Positions 1 to 7,887 of a DNA stretch of 30,455 nt are shown here, piece after piece. Within the stretch, counting starts at the first letter, position 1. Each line of letters opens with the position of its first letter. The translations under genes and the position numbers were made by a program. The stretch is from an uncultured Pelosinus sp. GTDB lineage: Bacteria > Bacillota > Negativicutes > UMGS1260. Under the pieces are notes generated by a model. The model did no database searches. It was not told where the DNA came from and worked only from the letters and a program-made list of their open reading frames with translations. Location of the stretch: NCBI GenBank assembly GCA_900550105.1, contig URQW01000032.1:1-30455 (forward strand). The letters run 5' to 3'.

Positions 1-1
1 T

Positions 2-1420
2 GCTTGTCCAGTTGGTGCTTTATCAGAAAAAACTCATATTGATAGAGTAAAAGAAGCTTTAGAAGACCCATGCTTACTGGCGCAGTATGAGGGACAAATA
101 CTATATATTTCTCCCAACTGTGAACGGCTTACAGGCTATCGGGATGAGGAATTTTATGCCTCGCCTGTTCTACTTGACAGACTATTTCGTGGACATCCGC
201 AGGAAATTTCCGATAAACCAACGGAATTTAATATTACAGCAAAAACTGGACAAACATATTGGGTTAGCCATGTGAGCCGCCAGGTTTTTGACGCGAGCGG
301 AAACTTTCTCGGTATCCGCGGTAGTTTCAGTGATATTACGGAGCGTAAATATGCTGAAGAACGATTACTCTATTTTAGTCTTCATGATGCGCTTACAGGA
401 GTCTATAACCGTGCTTTTTTTGAAAGTGAAATTCAGCGTTTAGCTACAGAGACTTCTCCGGTTGGTATGATTGTTAGCGATGTCGATGGTTTAAAGTTAA
501 TTAATGATACTTTGGGTCATGATCGTGGTGATCAATTACTAGTTGCAGCAACTGTGGCATTACAGCAATCTTTACCGCCAAGTGCGGTAGTAGCTCGGAT
601 TGGTGGCGATGAATTTGTAATTATTATAAAAAATACCACTTTATCAACAGTAAACGAGATTTGCCAAAAAATTAAGCTGGCTGTTCAGACTTCTAATCGA
701 AAAGATCCCCAAAATCTACTCAGTATATCTACAGGATCGGCAGTCGGTCTTCCCGTTTCGGGAAGTCTATTGCAGCTATTTAAACAAGCTGATGATATGA
801 TGTACCGCGAAAAACTTCATCGGAAGCAGAGTACACGTAGTGCGATCGTCAAGGCCTTAATGAAAGCGCTTGAAGTGCGGGATTTCTGCACCGGAGGACA
901 TGCTGACCGGTTACAGAATAAAATAGTTTTATTAGCCACAGCTATTAATATTCCTGAGCGAAATCTTGCAGATCTGCGCCTATTAGGCCAGTTTCACGAT
1001 ATTGGTAAAGTGGGTATTCCTGATCATATTCTTTTGAAACCGGGACCTCTCGACGAGGAAGAACGTCGTATCATGCAGCGCCATGTCGAAATTGGACACA
1101 GAATTGCTATAGCGGCTCCTGATCTAATGCCAATAGCAGATTGGATTTTAAAACATCATGAGTGGTGGAATGGTAGCGGATACCCATTAGGTCTTAAAGA
1201 AGAGCAGATACCAATTGAATGCCGCCTCTTAGCAATTGTAGATGCTTACGATGCTATGACAAGCGACCGCCCTTATCGACAGGCAATTTCGAGTCGTGAA
1301 GCCCTCCTTGAACTGAAGAAATGTGCAGGTATTCAATTTGATCCCAGCCTTGTTGAAAAATTTTGCGAGATGATTACCGTTATAGAGCAAGCGACGGATG
1401 ACCAAGCATTTTCAGCCTAG
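2..1420 (+). CDS. PAS-GGDEF-HD-GYP cyclic-di-GMP turnover protein, 5' end outside the window
   Basis: The frame is open from base 2, so the protein is partial; 472 residues are visible. Residues 1-23 (CPVGALSEKTHIDRV and on to EALEDP) look like the end of the ferredoxin domain of an [FeFe] hydrogenase. A PAS domain follows (about 26-115, with ILYISPNCERLTGY and a closing DITERK). Next is a GGDEF diguanylate cyclase domain (about 125-275, intact GGDEF at 201-205). Last is an HD-GYP phosphodiesterase domain (about 280-460, HD at 332-333, HHEWWNGSGYP near 385-395). By family, GGDEF makes and HD-GYP degrades cyclic-di-GMP, and the PAS domain would sense a signal. Both catalytic motifs look intact, so either activity is possible. 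No H-cluster domain separates ferredoxin end and PAS, which is odd (see findings). An internal GTG at 272 would cut the PAS domain and is unlikely to be the start. Confidence 0.9.
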   Translation, partial: ACPVGALSEKTHIDRVKEALEDPCLLAQYEGQILYISPNCERLTGYRDEEFYASPVLLDRLFRGHPQEISDKPTEFNITAKTGQTYWVSHVSRQVFDASGNFLGIRGSFSDITERKYAEERLLYFSLHDALTGVYNRAFFESEIQRLATETSPVGMIVSDVDGLKLINDTLGHDRGDQLLVAATVALQQSLPPSAVVARIGGDEFVIIIKNTTLSTVNEICQKIKLAVQTSNRKDPQNLLSISTGSAVGLPVSGSLLQLFKQADDMMYREKLHRKQSTRSAIVKALMKALEVRDFCTGGHADRLQNKIVLLATAINIPERNLADLRLLGQFHDIGKVGIPDHILLKPGPLDEEERRIMQRHVEIGHRIAIAAPDLMPIADWILKHHEWWNGSGYPLGLKEEQIPIECRLLAIVDAYDAMTSDRPYRQAISSREALLELKKCAGIQFDPSLVEKFCEMITVIEQATDDQAFSA

Positions 1421-1480
1421 CAGTAACAAAGTCGGGCGGTTTGTATATAATCATATAGGTCGAATTTGAAAAATAAGAAA

Positions 1481-1516
1481 AGTCTATTTGTCCAGTAGTG
1501 GATAAATAGACTTTTT
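1481..1516 (+). terminator. Rho-independent terminator after the GGDEF/HD-GYP gene
   Basis: A perfect 9-bp stem, AGTCTATTT (1481-1489) with AAATAGACT (1504-1512), is followed by T residues. An A-rich stretch precedes the stem, so it could also work on the opposite strand. The rest of the 348-bp gap between 1420 and 1769 holds no gene I can support. A TTGACA at 1638-1643 has only a poor -10 candidate (GATTAT, 19 bp away). Confidence 0.75.
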
Positions 1517-1768
1517 GCCGTTTCCGTGTAATTTCTTGATTCGTTTCGTTATAACGTGTGAAGTAATAATTTTGAATGAACAAAATGAACAAAAAGTTGT
1601 GCTTTTATTAATGTTCTATTATGATGATTCTAATATATTGACAAAATTCAGAAAAAGGAGGCGATTATCGGCAAGCAGTAATCTTGGTCTGGTATAGAAG
1701 TGTATTCTTTAAGTCTTTTTTGCCATGAACTTTCGGCAAGCTATATTATTAAAGGAGGAATAAACATA

Positions 1769-3082
1769 ATGGATTCTACTTTTTTAGCAGTGATAGGTTT
1801 TGGAATGATTGCTGTAATCGTTTATATGTTGTTACAGTCCAAAGTTACTCCAACTCCGATTTTTGTGGCCACTCCGCTGGTAGCTGCTTTAATTGCCGGG
1901 TTTGGAATTGATAATATTGCCACTTATGCCCAAAAGGGTATAATGACTACTTCAAGTGTCGCTATTTTATTTATATTCTCAATCACCTTTTTTGGGGTGT
2001 TGATGGATGCAGGTTTGTTTGACCCATTTGTCAATTTCTTAGTTAAAAAAGCAGGTAATAACGTTATAGCTGTAACTGTAGCTACTTCTCTTATTGCTAC
2101 AGTTGCTCATCTTGATGGATCGTTGGCGGTAACCCTACTCATTACGGTACCTGCTATGTTGAATGTTTATAAAAGATTAAATATACGGCCAGTAATTCTG
2201 CTTTTGCTTTGCGGTATGGCCATGAGTATTATGAACTTAGTACCGTGGGGAGGCCCAACTGCTAGGGTTGCCGCTGTAACTCACTCAGACCCTAACGTAT
2301 TATGGCATACCTTGATCCCGCTTCAAATCGTAGGTATCATCGTAAATACTATTTTTGCCGTAATTTTAGGGATTATCGAAAAAAGACGGGGCGCTGGGCA
2401 AAATATCAATCTAGATATTAAGGATGAAGAAGTTAAAGTCGATGCCAAGAAGGAAGCCCTTAAACGTCCAAAACTGATTTGGGTTAATGCTCTCATTGCT
2501 ATAGGCACTATTGCGTTATTAGTTTTAACTAAATGGCAAGCATATTTCTGTTTTATGATAGGCTTGGCGTTTGCCCTTGTTATCAATTATCCAGATGTCA
2601 AGGAACAAGGTGCTAGAATCAAGGCTCATGCTGGAGATTCTATTTCTATGGCAGCTATTTTGCTTTCATCCGGTATCTTCTTGGGGGTACTGTCAGGAAC
2701 TAAAATGATTGATGCTATGGCTAAAGTTATGATTTCTATCATTCCGGCTGCGTTAGGGCCTTATATTCATATGATTTTGGGAGTATTTGCCGTACCGATT
2801 GGCATGCTTCTTGGTACAGATTCCTACTTCTTTGGACTCTTGCCTTTAGCTATTGGCGTCGGCAAAGAATACGGCATAGATCCTGTCAATTTGTCTAAAG
2901 CGCTTTTAATTGGCAAAAACTATGGCGTTCTTGTAACTCCACACGCGGCCACTACTTATTTGGCCATTGGTTTAGCTGGTATTGAGATTAAAGAGCTCTT
3001 TAAAGTCGCTGCTCCTTGGCTTTGGTTTTTAGGGATAGTCTCTTTATTCATAGCGGTACTTATGGGGATTGTAGTGATTTAA
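1769..3082 (+). CDS. CitMHS-family citrate/divalent-metal:proton symporter-like transporter
   Basis: A 437-residue, very hydrophobic polytopic membrane protein with about 11-12 predicted helices. The layout and the segment HLDGSLAVTLLITVPAML (near residue 115) resemble CitMHS-family carriers such as Bacillus CitM/CitN, which import citrate complexed with Mg2+ or Ca2+ using protons. The loop around residues 205-230 is charged, as expected for a central cytoplasmic loop. The ATG at 1769 is chosen because AAAGGAGG lies just upstream at 1751-1758; an in-frame ATG at 1700 has no ribosome binding site. It stands alone, between a terminator upstream and one downstream. The substrate could be another di- or tricarboxylate; the sequence alone does not decide it. 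Confidence 0.8.
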   Translation: MDSTFLAVIGFGMIAVIVYMLLQSKVTPTPIFVATPLVAALIAGFGIDNIATYAQKGIMTTSSVAILFIFSITFFGVLMDAGLFDPFVNFLVKKAGNNVIAVTVATSLIATVAHLDGSLAVTLLITVPAMLNVYKRLNIRPVILLLLCGMAMSIMNLVPWGGPTARVAAVTHSDPNVLWHTLIPLQIVGIIVNTIFAVILGIIEKRRGAGQNINLDIKDEEVKVDAKKEALKRPKLIWVNALIAIGTIALLVLTKWQAYFCFMIGLAFALVINYPDVKEQGARIKAHAGDSISMAAILLSSGIFLGVLSGTKMIDAMAKVMISIIPAALGPYIHMILGVFAVPIGMLLGTDSYFFGLLPLAIGVGKEYGIDPVNLSKALLIGKNYGVLVTPHAATTYLAIGLAGIEIKELFKVAAPWLWFLGIVSLFIAVLMGIVVI

Positions 3083-3183
3083 CATTTGTCTTATCTCACA
3101 CTCGTACCTGCTAGAAAGTATTGTTTCTATTGTGATATGGTTAGCGGCCTTTATAGTGGTATATGTCCAGTTTGTTTCCGGTC

Positions 3184-3220
3184 AAAAGCGCGTAGGATTT
3201 ATTCCTACGCGCTTTTCGTT
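3184..3220 (+). terminator. Rho-independent terminator after the CitMHS gene
   Basis: A perfect 14-bp stem, AAAAGCGCGTAGGA (3184-3197) with TCCTACGCGCTTTT (3203-3216), closes a 5-nt loop and runs into T residues. It is symmetrical enough to act on both strands. The 3083-3419 gap otherwise holds only the inverted repeat at 3347-3376 and no convincing promoter hexamers. Confidence 0.9.
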
Positions 3221-3346
3221 TGTTTTTCTGATAACAAAACATCAAAAATTGTGTGATAATTCAGATATGGATAAGTGTAAATATAGAGCAAGGAGGAGGT
3301 GTCTGAGGGGAATAGGTTGATTGCTATGGACGTAATGGTAGGCAAT

Positions 3347-3376
3347 GATACGTTTTCTTTGAAATCAGAACGTATC
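3347..3376 (+). promoter_or_regulatory. Inverted repeat in the leader of the organophosphate antiporter gene
   Basis: GATACGTT (3347-3354) and AACGTATC (3369-3376) form an 8-bp dyad with a 14-nt spacer, 44 bp before the start codon. It may be an operator or an mRNA hairpin. There is no T-tract, so a terminator is unlikely. Only one copy was seen in the window. Confidence 0.35.
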
Positions 3377-3419
3377 TGCTACCAGCCAAACAAAAAATGA
3401 AGGAATCGGGTGAAAAGGT

Positions 3420-4775
3420 ATGGGAATCATTGATGTTATTTGGACCTTCTTTAAAACGGGCGCAAATATAACACCGCTTACGGATCCAAAAGAAATCAAA
3501 TCGAAATTTAATACGATGCGCTGGCAGGTATTTGGTTCGATTACGATTGGCTATGGCTTATTTTATGTATTGAGACTTAACTTTTCGGTAGTGAAAAAAC
3601 AGCTTATGTCATTAGGTATACTAGATGCACAGCAGTTGGGGCTTATGGGCTCGGCGATGTTCATTACGTATGGTCTTGGTAAATTTACTAATAGTTTTCT
3701 AGCGGATCGATTTAATAATAAACGTTTTTTTGCTTTCGGACTATTTATGTCATCTGTCGCTAGTGTCGGTATGGGCTTTTGCAATACTTTCGTACCACTT
3801 GTGGTTTTATGGGGCATCAACGGCTGGTTCCAGTCCTTTGGCGCTGGACCTTGCATTGTTGCATTGAATCAGTGGTTTACCAATAAAGAACGCGGTACCT
3901 ATTACGGCATTTGGTTCACAAGTCATAATCTTGGCGCCGCTTTCACTTATGTAGTAACAGCCGTACTTGTTACTACGTATAGCTGGCAAATGGGCTTTAT
4001 CGTTCCGGGTCTTGTTTGTATGGTAGGTTCTTTCGCTATATTATTCTGCATGCACGACCGTCCTGAAACAAATGGGTTGCCTAATGTAGAAGTATATAAA
4101 GGGGAAGTACAGCCAGAAGCGATAAAGAGTACTAAAACGGTAAGCCAGCTGCAATGGGAAGTTGTTAAAAATCCCGCAGTATGGATTCTTGGCTTATCGA
4201 GCCTTTGCTGCTATATCACACGCTATGCCATTGAAAGTTGGGGGATTGTTTACTTAACCGCAGAAAAAGGCTATTCCACGGTGGGAGCTAGTAGTGTCCT
4301 TGGTGTAATGCAGGTTGCCGGGATCTTTGGCGCTTTGACTTGCGGTCTTGTCTCCGATAAATTATTTAATCACAAACGGAATATGCCAGCCTTAATATAT
4401 GGGATTTTATATGTTATATCTGTTATGCTTTTCCTCTGGGCTCCGCCAAGCTTTGCGATGGATATGTTTAGCTTGAGCCTATACGGTTGGGTAATGGGAG
4501 CTCTTGTCTGTTATCTAGGTGGTCTTATGGCCGTTGATATTGTTCCTAAACGGGCAACAGGCGCGGCAATGGGGATGATTGGTCTGTTAAGTTATGCCGG
4601 TGCAGCGATGCAGGAGGCGATTAGCGGCTATCTGATTAATTCCCATATGACAATTGTGAACGGCGAAAAAATTTATGACTTTACACTGGCAGGGGAGTTC
4701 TGGGTAGGCGCGGCTGTTGTTTCTTGTCTGTTAGCGCTGCTTGTATGGAATGCCAAACCGAAAGAAATCGTATAG
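3420..4775 (+). CDS. Organophosphate:phosphate antiporter (OPA family, GlpT/UhpT/UhpC-like MFS)
   Basis: A 451-residue major facilitator protein with about 12 predicted helices. The N-terminus (FFKTGANITPLTDP) and the segment GLGKFTNSFLADRFNNKR resemble the OPA family, which exchanges sugar or glycerol phosphates for inorganic phosphate. Two arginines match the phosphate-binding pair of GlpT: Arg52 in YVLRLNF and Arg268 in ITRYAIESW. That supports transport of a phosphorylated substrate but not which one (glycerol-3-phosphate, hexose-6-phosphate or phosphoglycerate). The ATG at 3420 is the first possible start, since an in-frame TGA sits at 3411-3413. Its ribosome binding site is poor: AAAAGG almost touches the ATG. 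A NagD-like phosphatase gene follows after 51 bp without a terminator, probably in the same transcript. Confidence 0.85.
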   Translation: MGIIDVIWTFFKTGANITPLTDPKEIKSKFNTMRWQVFGSITIGYGLFYVLRLNFSVVKKQLMSLGILDAQQLGLMGSAMFITYGLGKFTNSFLADRFNNKRFFAFGLFMSSVASVGMGFCNTFVPLVVLWGINGWFQSFGAGPCIVALNQWFTNKERGTYYGIWFTSHNLGAAFTYVVTAVLVTTYSWQMGFIVPGLVCMVGSFAILFCMHDRPETNGLPNVEVYKGEVQPEAIKSTKTVSQLQWEVVKNPAVWILGLSSLCCYITRYAIESWGIVYLTAEKGYSTVGASSVLGVMQVAGIFGALTCGLVSDKLFNHKRNMPALIYGILYVISVMLFLWAPPSFAMDMFSLSLYGWVMGALVCYLGGLMAVDIVPKRATGAAMGMIGLLSYAGAAMQEAISGYLINSHMTIVNGEKIYDFTLAGEFWVGAAVVSCLLALLVWNAKPKEIV

Positions 4776-4826
4776 TTTGTTGGCGCTATTGCGCGTAAGG
4801 TTGTAAAAAGTAGGAGGCGACAGACA

Positions 4827-5636
4827 ATGTCGCAGAATTTTGAGAAGTTACAACGCTTAAAATATTTTTCGTTAGATATGGATGGTACCATTTTTTTAGG
4901 CAAAAAACTGTTGCCTGGCGCCATAGAGTTTTTGCAGTATTTAAAGGCGAGCTGCAGACCCTATCTATTTTTAACGAATAATTCTTCCAAAAATAAACAA
5001 TCTTATGTTACAAAACTTCAGGCTTTAGGAATTGAAGCAACTGTTGAACAAATATTGACTTCTGGTGAAGCGACCGCGCTATATTTAAAAAAGCTTAAAC
5101 CACAAGCGCGAATTTTTTTACTAGGTACACCTGATTTGGAACAAGAATTTATCGCACAACAGTTCATCTTGACAGCTGACAACCCAGATTATGTTGTTTT
5201 AGGGTTTGATCAAACTCTTACTTATGCCAAGTTGACGGAAGCTTGTCATTTAATCAGGGAAGGCGTACCGCTTATAGCAACTCATCCTGATATTAACTGC
5301 CCGACCGATGATCGCTCTGGCTATTTACCTGATACGGGAGCCATGTTGGAATTGATTTATGCTTCCACAGGTAAAAAAGCCAAAATTATCGGGAAGCCTT
5401 ATCGGGAAATCATTGATGTTTTAGTTGCTAAGCTCAATTGCAAACGAGAAGAAACGGCTATGGTAGGAGACCGGCTGTATACAGATATTAAACTGGCAAA
5501 GAATGCTGCTATTTGTGGTATTCTCGTATTAAGCGGCGAAACTAAGCTGGCTGATTTGGCGCAAGCGGAAGTCCAGCCTGATTATGTGTTTCCAAGTGTG
5601 GCTGAATTGACTACTGCTTTACAAGCGGCTAATTAG
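4827..5636 (+). CDS. HAD-superfamily IIA phosphatase (NagD/AraL/p-nitrophenylphosphatase-like)
   Basis: 269 residues with all HAD motifs: DMDGT at 17-21 (nucleophile Asp17, acid/base Asp19), FLTNNSSKN for motif II, IIGKPYREI with the motif III lysine, and MVGDRLYTDI for motif IV. The spacing with a C2-type cap between motifs II and III places it in subfamily IIA with NagD and AraL. Those enzymes dephosphorylate small sugar phosphates or phosphoglycolate. The AGGAGG ribosome binding site lies 9-10 bases before the ATG. It follows the organophosphate antiporter gene, so a role in dephosphorylating the imported compound, or in removing a toxic phosphate by-product, is a fair inference. A strong terminator closes the pair. 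Confidence 0.85.
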   Translation: MSQNFEKLQRLKYFSLDMDGTIFLGKKLLPGAIEFLQYLKASCRPYLFLTNNSSKNKQSYVTKLQALGIEATVEQILTSGEATALYLKKLKPQARIFLLGTPDLEQEFIAQQFILTADNPDYVVLGFDQTLTYAKLTEACHLIREGVPLIATHPDINCPTDDRSGYLPDTGAMLELIYASTGKKAKIIGKPYREIIDVLVAKLNCKREETAMVGDRLYTDIKLAKNAAICGILVLSGETKLADLAQAEVQPDYVFPSVAELTTALQAAN

Positions 5637-5714
5637 TAAAGTTTCGTTTTGCAAATTCGCTACTAGTGAATTTTGATGAGCTGCAAGCAAACAGTACTAC
5701 GAAATTTATTGTAT

Positions 5715-5757
5715 AAGACAAAATTAGCAGGCTGTTGGTCTGCTAATTTTGTCTTTC
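5715..5757 (+). terminator. Rho-independent terminator after the HAD phosphatase gene
   Basis: A perfect 16-bp stem, AAGACAAAATTAGCAG (5715-5730) with CTGCTAATTTTGTCTT (5740-5755), encloses a 9-nt loop. It is likely bidirectional. Confidence 0.9.
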
Positions 5758-5820
5758 CCTATAAGATTGATTGGTGGAAATAGTAGGTAAGTATTAGCTA
5801 AAACAAGGAGAATCGCGATT

Positions 5821-6699
5821 ATGAAACTGAATCTGAATTGCATACTATGCAATATAAAACAAATTTTAACAGTCACAGATTTTGTTCAGTTAGACTCTGC
5901 TAAGAAAGAAGAAATTATGCGTGATGCTCTTGGTTATTTACATGGTACGAATTATGAAAGATCTAATCCTGAAGTGATTAAAGGTACTTGGGATATTATT
6001 ACTCAGTATATTGATGACAACGATCCTTATAAAAAAATTAAAAGTTACTACAATCAGGAAATTCTCAATAGTGCTGATAGCATACGCAAGTTGATCGATC
6101 AATCGGAAGATAAATTTGATGCCGCATTAAAGATTGCTATTACGGCGAACTTGATCGACTTTGCGGCAAGTCATACTTTTGATGAAAAAATGCTGCTGGA
6201 AAAAATAGCTGCGATTCATGCACAAACAATGCCTATTGACGATAGTAAAATATTATACGAAAAATTAAAAACGGCAACAACACTTCTCTATTTAGGGGAC
6301 AATTGCGGCGAAATCGTTATTGATAAAATTTTTATTGAATATATTCAGGCAGAATTTCCTAACCTAAAAGTTTATTTTGGCGTTAGAGGGGAACCGATTG
6401 TCAATGACGTTACCGTGGAAGATGCAACTATGGTGCATATGCAAGAAGTGGCCGAAGTCATTAGTAATGGCGATGGATCACTTGGTACGGTTATAGAAAA
6501 AACGAGTCCGGCTTTTAGAGAAATTTTTTATAAGGCTGATGCGATCATCGCTAAAGGGCAAGGAAATTATGAAAGCTTGAGTGAAATTGATCGCGAGCAT
6601 ATATTCTTTTTGTTCATGGCGAAATGCGATGCTGTGGCAAACTCATTAAAGGTAGACAAGCTATCTATTGTTTGCGCTGAGTATCATCTGGAAGCATAA
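5821..6699 (+). CDS. DUF89-family metal-dependent phosphatase (ARMT1/AF1104-like)
   Basis: 292 residues that match the DUF89 damage-control phosphatase family. Visible marks are the N-terminal CILC pair (Cys7, Cys10), GDNCGE at 159-164 (metal-binding Asp160/Asn161), VRGEPIVND near 188-196, and ADAIIAKGQGNYESL near 239-253 with Asp240 and Lys245. Family members hydrolyse phosphate esters of damaged or over-produced metabolites such as sugar phosphates, using Mn, Co or Ni. The N-terminal CxxC is typical of the prokaryotic subfamily. AAGGAG lies 8-9 bases before the ATG. A strong terminator separates it from the previous operon, so it is probably transcribed alone. The substrate cannot be named from sequence. 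Confidence 0.85.
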   Translation: MKLNLNCILCNIKQILTVTDFVQLDSAKKEEIMRDALGYLHGTNYERSNPEVIKGTWDIITQYIDDNDPYKKIKSYYNQEILNSADSIRKLIDQSEDKFDAALKIAITANLIDFAASHTFDEKMLLEKIAAIHAQTMPIDDSKILYEKLKTATTLLYLGDNCGEIVIDKIFIEYIQAEFPNLKVYFGVRGEPIVNDVTVEDATMVHMQEVAEVISNGDGSLGTVIEKTSPAFREIFYKADAIIAKGQGNYESLSEIDREHIFFLFMAKCDAVANSLKVDKLSIVCAEYHLEA

Positions 6700-6854
6700 G
6701 TCGCTGCTAGGGCAGTTTTTGTTGTTTCGATTCGTAGAAGAACCATATTACCTCTAACGCGGTGCAAAATAGTATAGATAAGAGGCTGGTGTGGTCCTTT
6801 GCGGAGTGGAAAAAGGAAAAGGTAATGCAGTCATAAGGTCTTGTATAATATTAA

Positions 6855-6876
6855 ATATGACATGATTATGTCGTAT
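6855..6876 (+). promoter_or_regulatory. Operator-like palindrome upstream of the WYL regulator gene (copy 1)
   Basis: ATATGACA (6855-6862), 6 nt, then TGTCGTAT (6869-6876). It differs by one base from the perfect palindrome found at 7822-7843 with the same 6-nt spacer. A TATAAT at 6885-6890 follows, so the dyad covers the -35 region. It is probably the binding site of the regulator encoded next, giving autoregulation. Another TATAAT at 6844-6849 lies just upstream. Confidence 0.75.
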
Positions 6877-6907
6877 TAGTACGGTATAATTATCTCAGGT
6901 GATAATT

Positions 6908-7816
6908 ATGAAGATGAATCGGTTATTTGAAATAACAACGATACTACTTAATAAAGGAACAGCTACAGCCAAGGAACTAGCCGAACGATTTGGTGTATCA
7001 ACAAGGACGATCTACCGTGATATAGATGTTCTCTCCGCGGCCGGAGTGCCGGTTTATATGAACAAAGGGAATGGAGGCGGCATTTATCTTCTAGAAAATT
7101 ACGCAATCAACCGTACCCTCATTACTCCTGAGGAAAGCGAGAGCTTGTTGCTGGCGATAAGAACGTTGCAGGCGACCCAATACCCAGAGTTAGACAGGAT
7201 ATTGGAAAAGTTGGGGGCAATGTTCCAATATATTTCAAGTCATGAGTGGGTTGAAGTTGATTTCTCACCTTGGGGAAGTATGGCCAACGAAAAAAATAAG
7301 TTCAGTGATATACGGCAGGCTTTGCTGCAAAGAAAAGTAATCGGCTTTCAGTATGTTAATAGCAAAGGCCAGAAAAGTAATCGATTTGTCGAACCGGAAA
7401 AGTTGACTTTTAAGGAGAATGCATGGTATTTGAAAGCCTACTGTCGGTTGCGCCATGAGCATAGAACCTTTCGAATATCTCGGCTGAAAAAGCTCGAAAT
7501 ACTGTCGGAAACATTTGAGACGAAGAAGACGCCGGGGGCAGAGACCGTAACAGAAGAAGTCTCTCTGCCGTTTGTTCCTGTAAAACTCCGTTTTCAAGCG
7601 AGAGCTCTGAACAAGGTATATGATTACTTTGATGACACTTATATAACCCAGAATGATGATGGTAGTTACACTTTAGAGGTGGCCTTACCTGACAACGAAT
7701 GGATCTATGAATATATCTTGTCCTTTGGCAATTTGGTTGAGGTTTTAGAACCTAAAACTGTAAGACTAGCCATAGTAGAACGAATGAAACAAACCTTAGA
7801 AATTTATAGTCGGTAG
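6908..7816 (+). CDS. HTH-WYL transcriptional regulator (YafY/DeoR-like)
   Basis: 302 residues. An N-terminal winged helix-turn-helix (about 1-60, with TAKELAERFGVSTRTIYRDI) is followed by a WYL domain (about 130-210, including a WYLKAYCRLRHEHRTFRISR stretch) and a C-terminal WCX-like extension (about 220-302). Regulators of this kind bind a small ligand through the WYL domain. ATG at 6908 is preferred because AGGTGA (6897-6902) sits 5 bases upstream; a GTG at 6899 overlaps that site and an ATG at 6914 is also in frame. The identical 22-bp palindrome before this gene and before the ferredoxin-nitroreductase gene that follows suggests that it controls both. The operator covers the -35 position, so either activation or repression is possible. 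Confidence 0.88.
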   Translation: MKMNRLFEITTILLNKGTATAKELAERFGVSTRTIYRDIDVLSAAGVPVYMNKGNGGGIYLLENYAINRTLITPEESESLLLAIRTLQATQYPELDRILEKLGAMFQYISSHEWVEVDFSPWGSMANEKNKFSDIRQALLQRKVIGFQYVNSKGQKSNRFVEPEKLTFKENAWYLKAYCRLRHEHRTFRISRLKKLEILSETFETKKTPGAETVTEEVSLPFVPVKLRFQARALNKVYDYFDDTYITQNDDGSYTLEVALPDNEWIYEYILSFGNLVEVLEPKTVRLAIVERMKQTLEIYSR

Positions 7817-7821
7817 TTTTA

Positions 7822-7843
7822 ATATGACATACAGTTGTCATAT
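7822..7843 (+). promoter_or_regulatory. Operator palindrome upstream of the ferredoxin-nitroreductase gene (copy 2)
   Basis: A perfect dyad: ATATGACA (7822-7829), 6 nt, TGTCATAT (7836-7843). A TATAAT at 7853-7858 lies at nearly the same distance as in copy 1 (about 20 bp from dyad centre to -10 start in both). This shared geometry supports a real regulatory site. Confidence 0.8.
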
Positions 7844-7887
7844 AACCTTATGTATAATTAACAAAAAAACATGAGGTGGTTAAAACA

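Noticed and set aside
87..275. 62-residue open frame near the left edge
   Set aside because: It lies in a different frame inside the open PAS-GGDEF-HD-GYP gene, whose own frame gives clear domain sequence here.
1515..1697. 60-residue open frame between the first two genes
   Set aside because: It starts inside the terminator T-tract, has no ribosome binding site and no recognisable sequence.
3132..3320. 62-residue open frame across 3184-3216
   Set aside because: It runs through the strong terminator stem, lacks a ribosome binding site and shows no coding character.
6704..6720. Short hairpin with T-tract after the DUF89 gene
   Set aside because: CTGC-TAGG-GCAG gives only a 4-bp stem; too weak to call a terminator, although five T residues follow.
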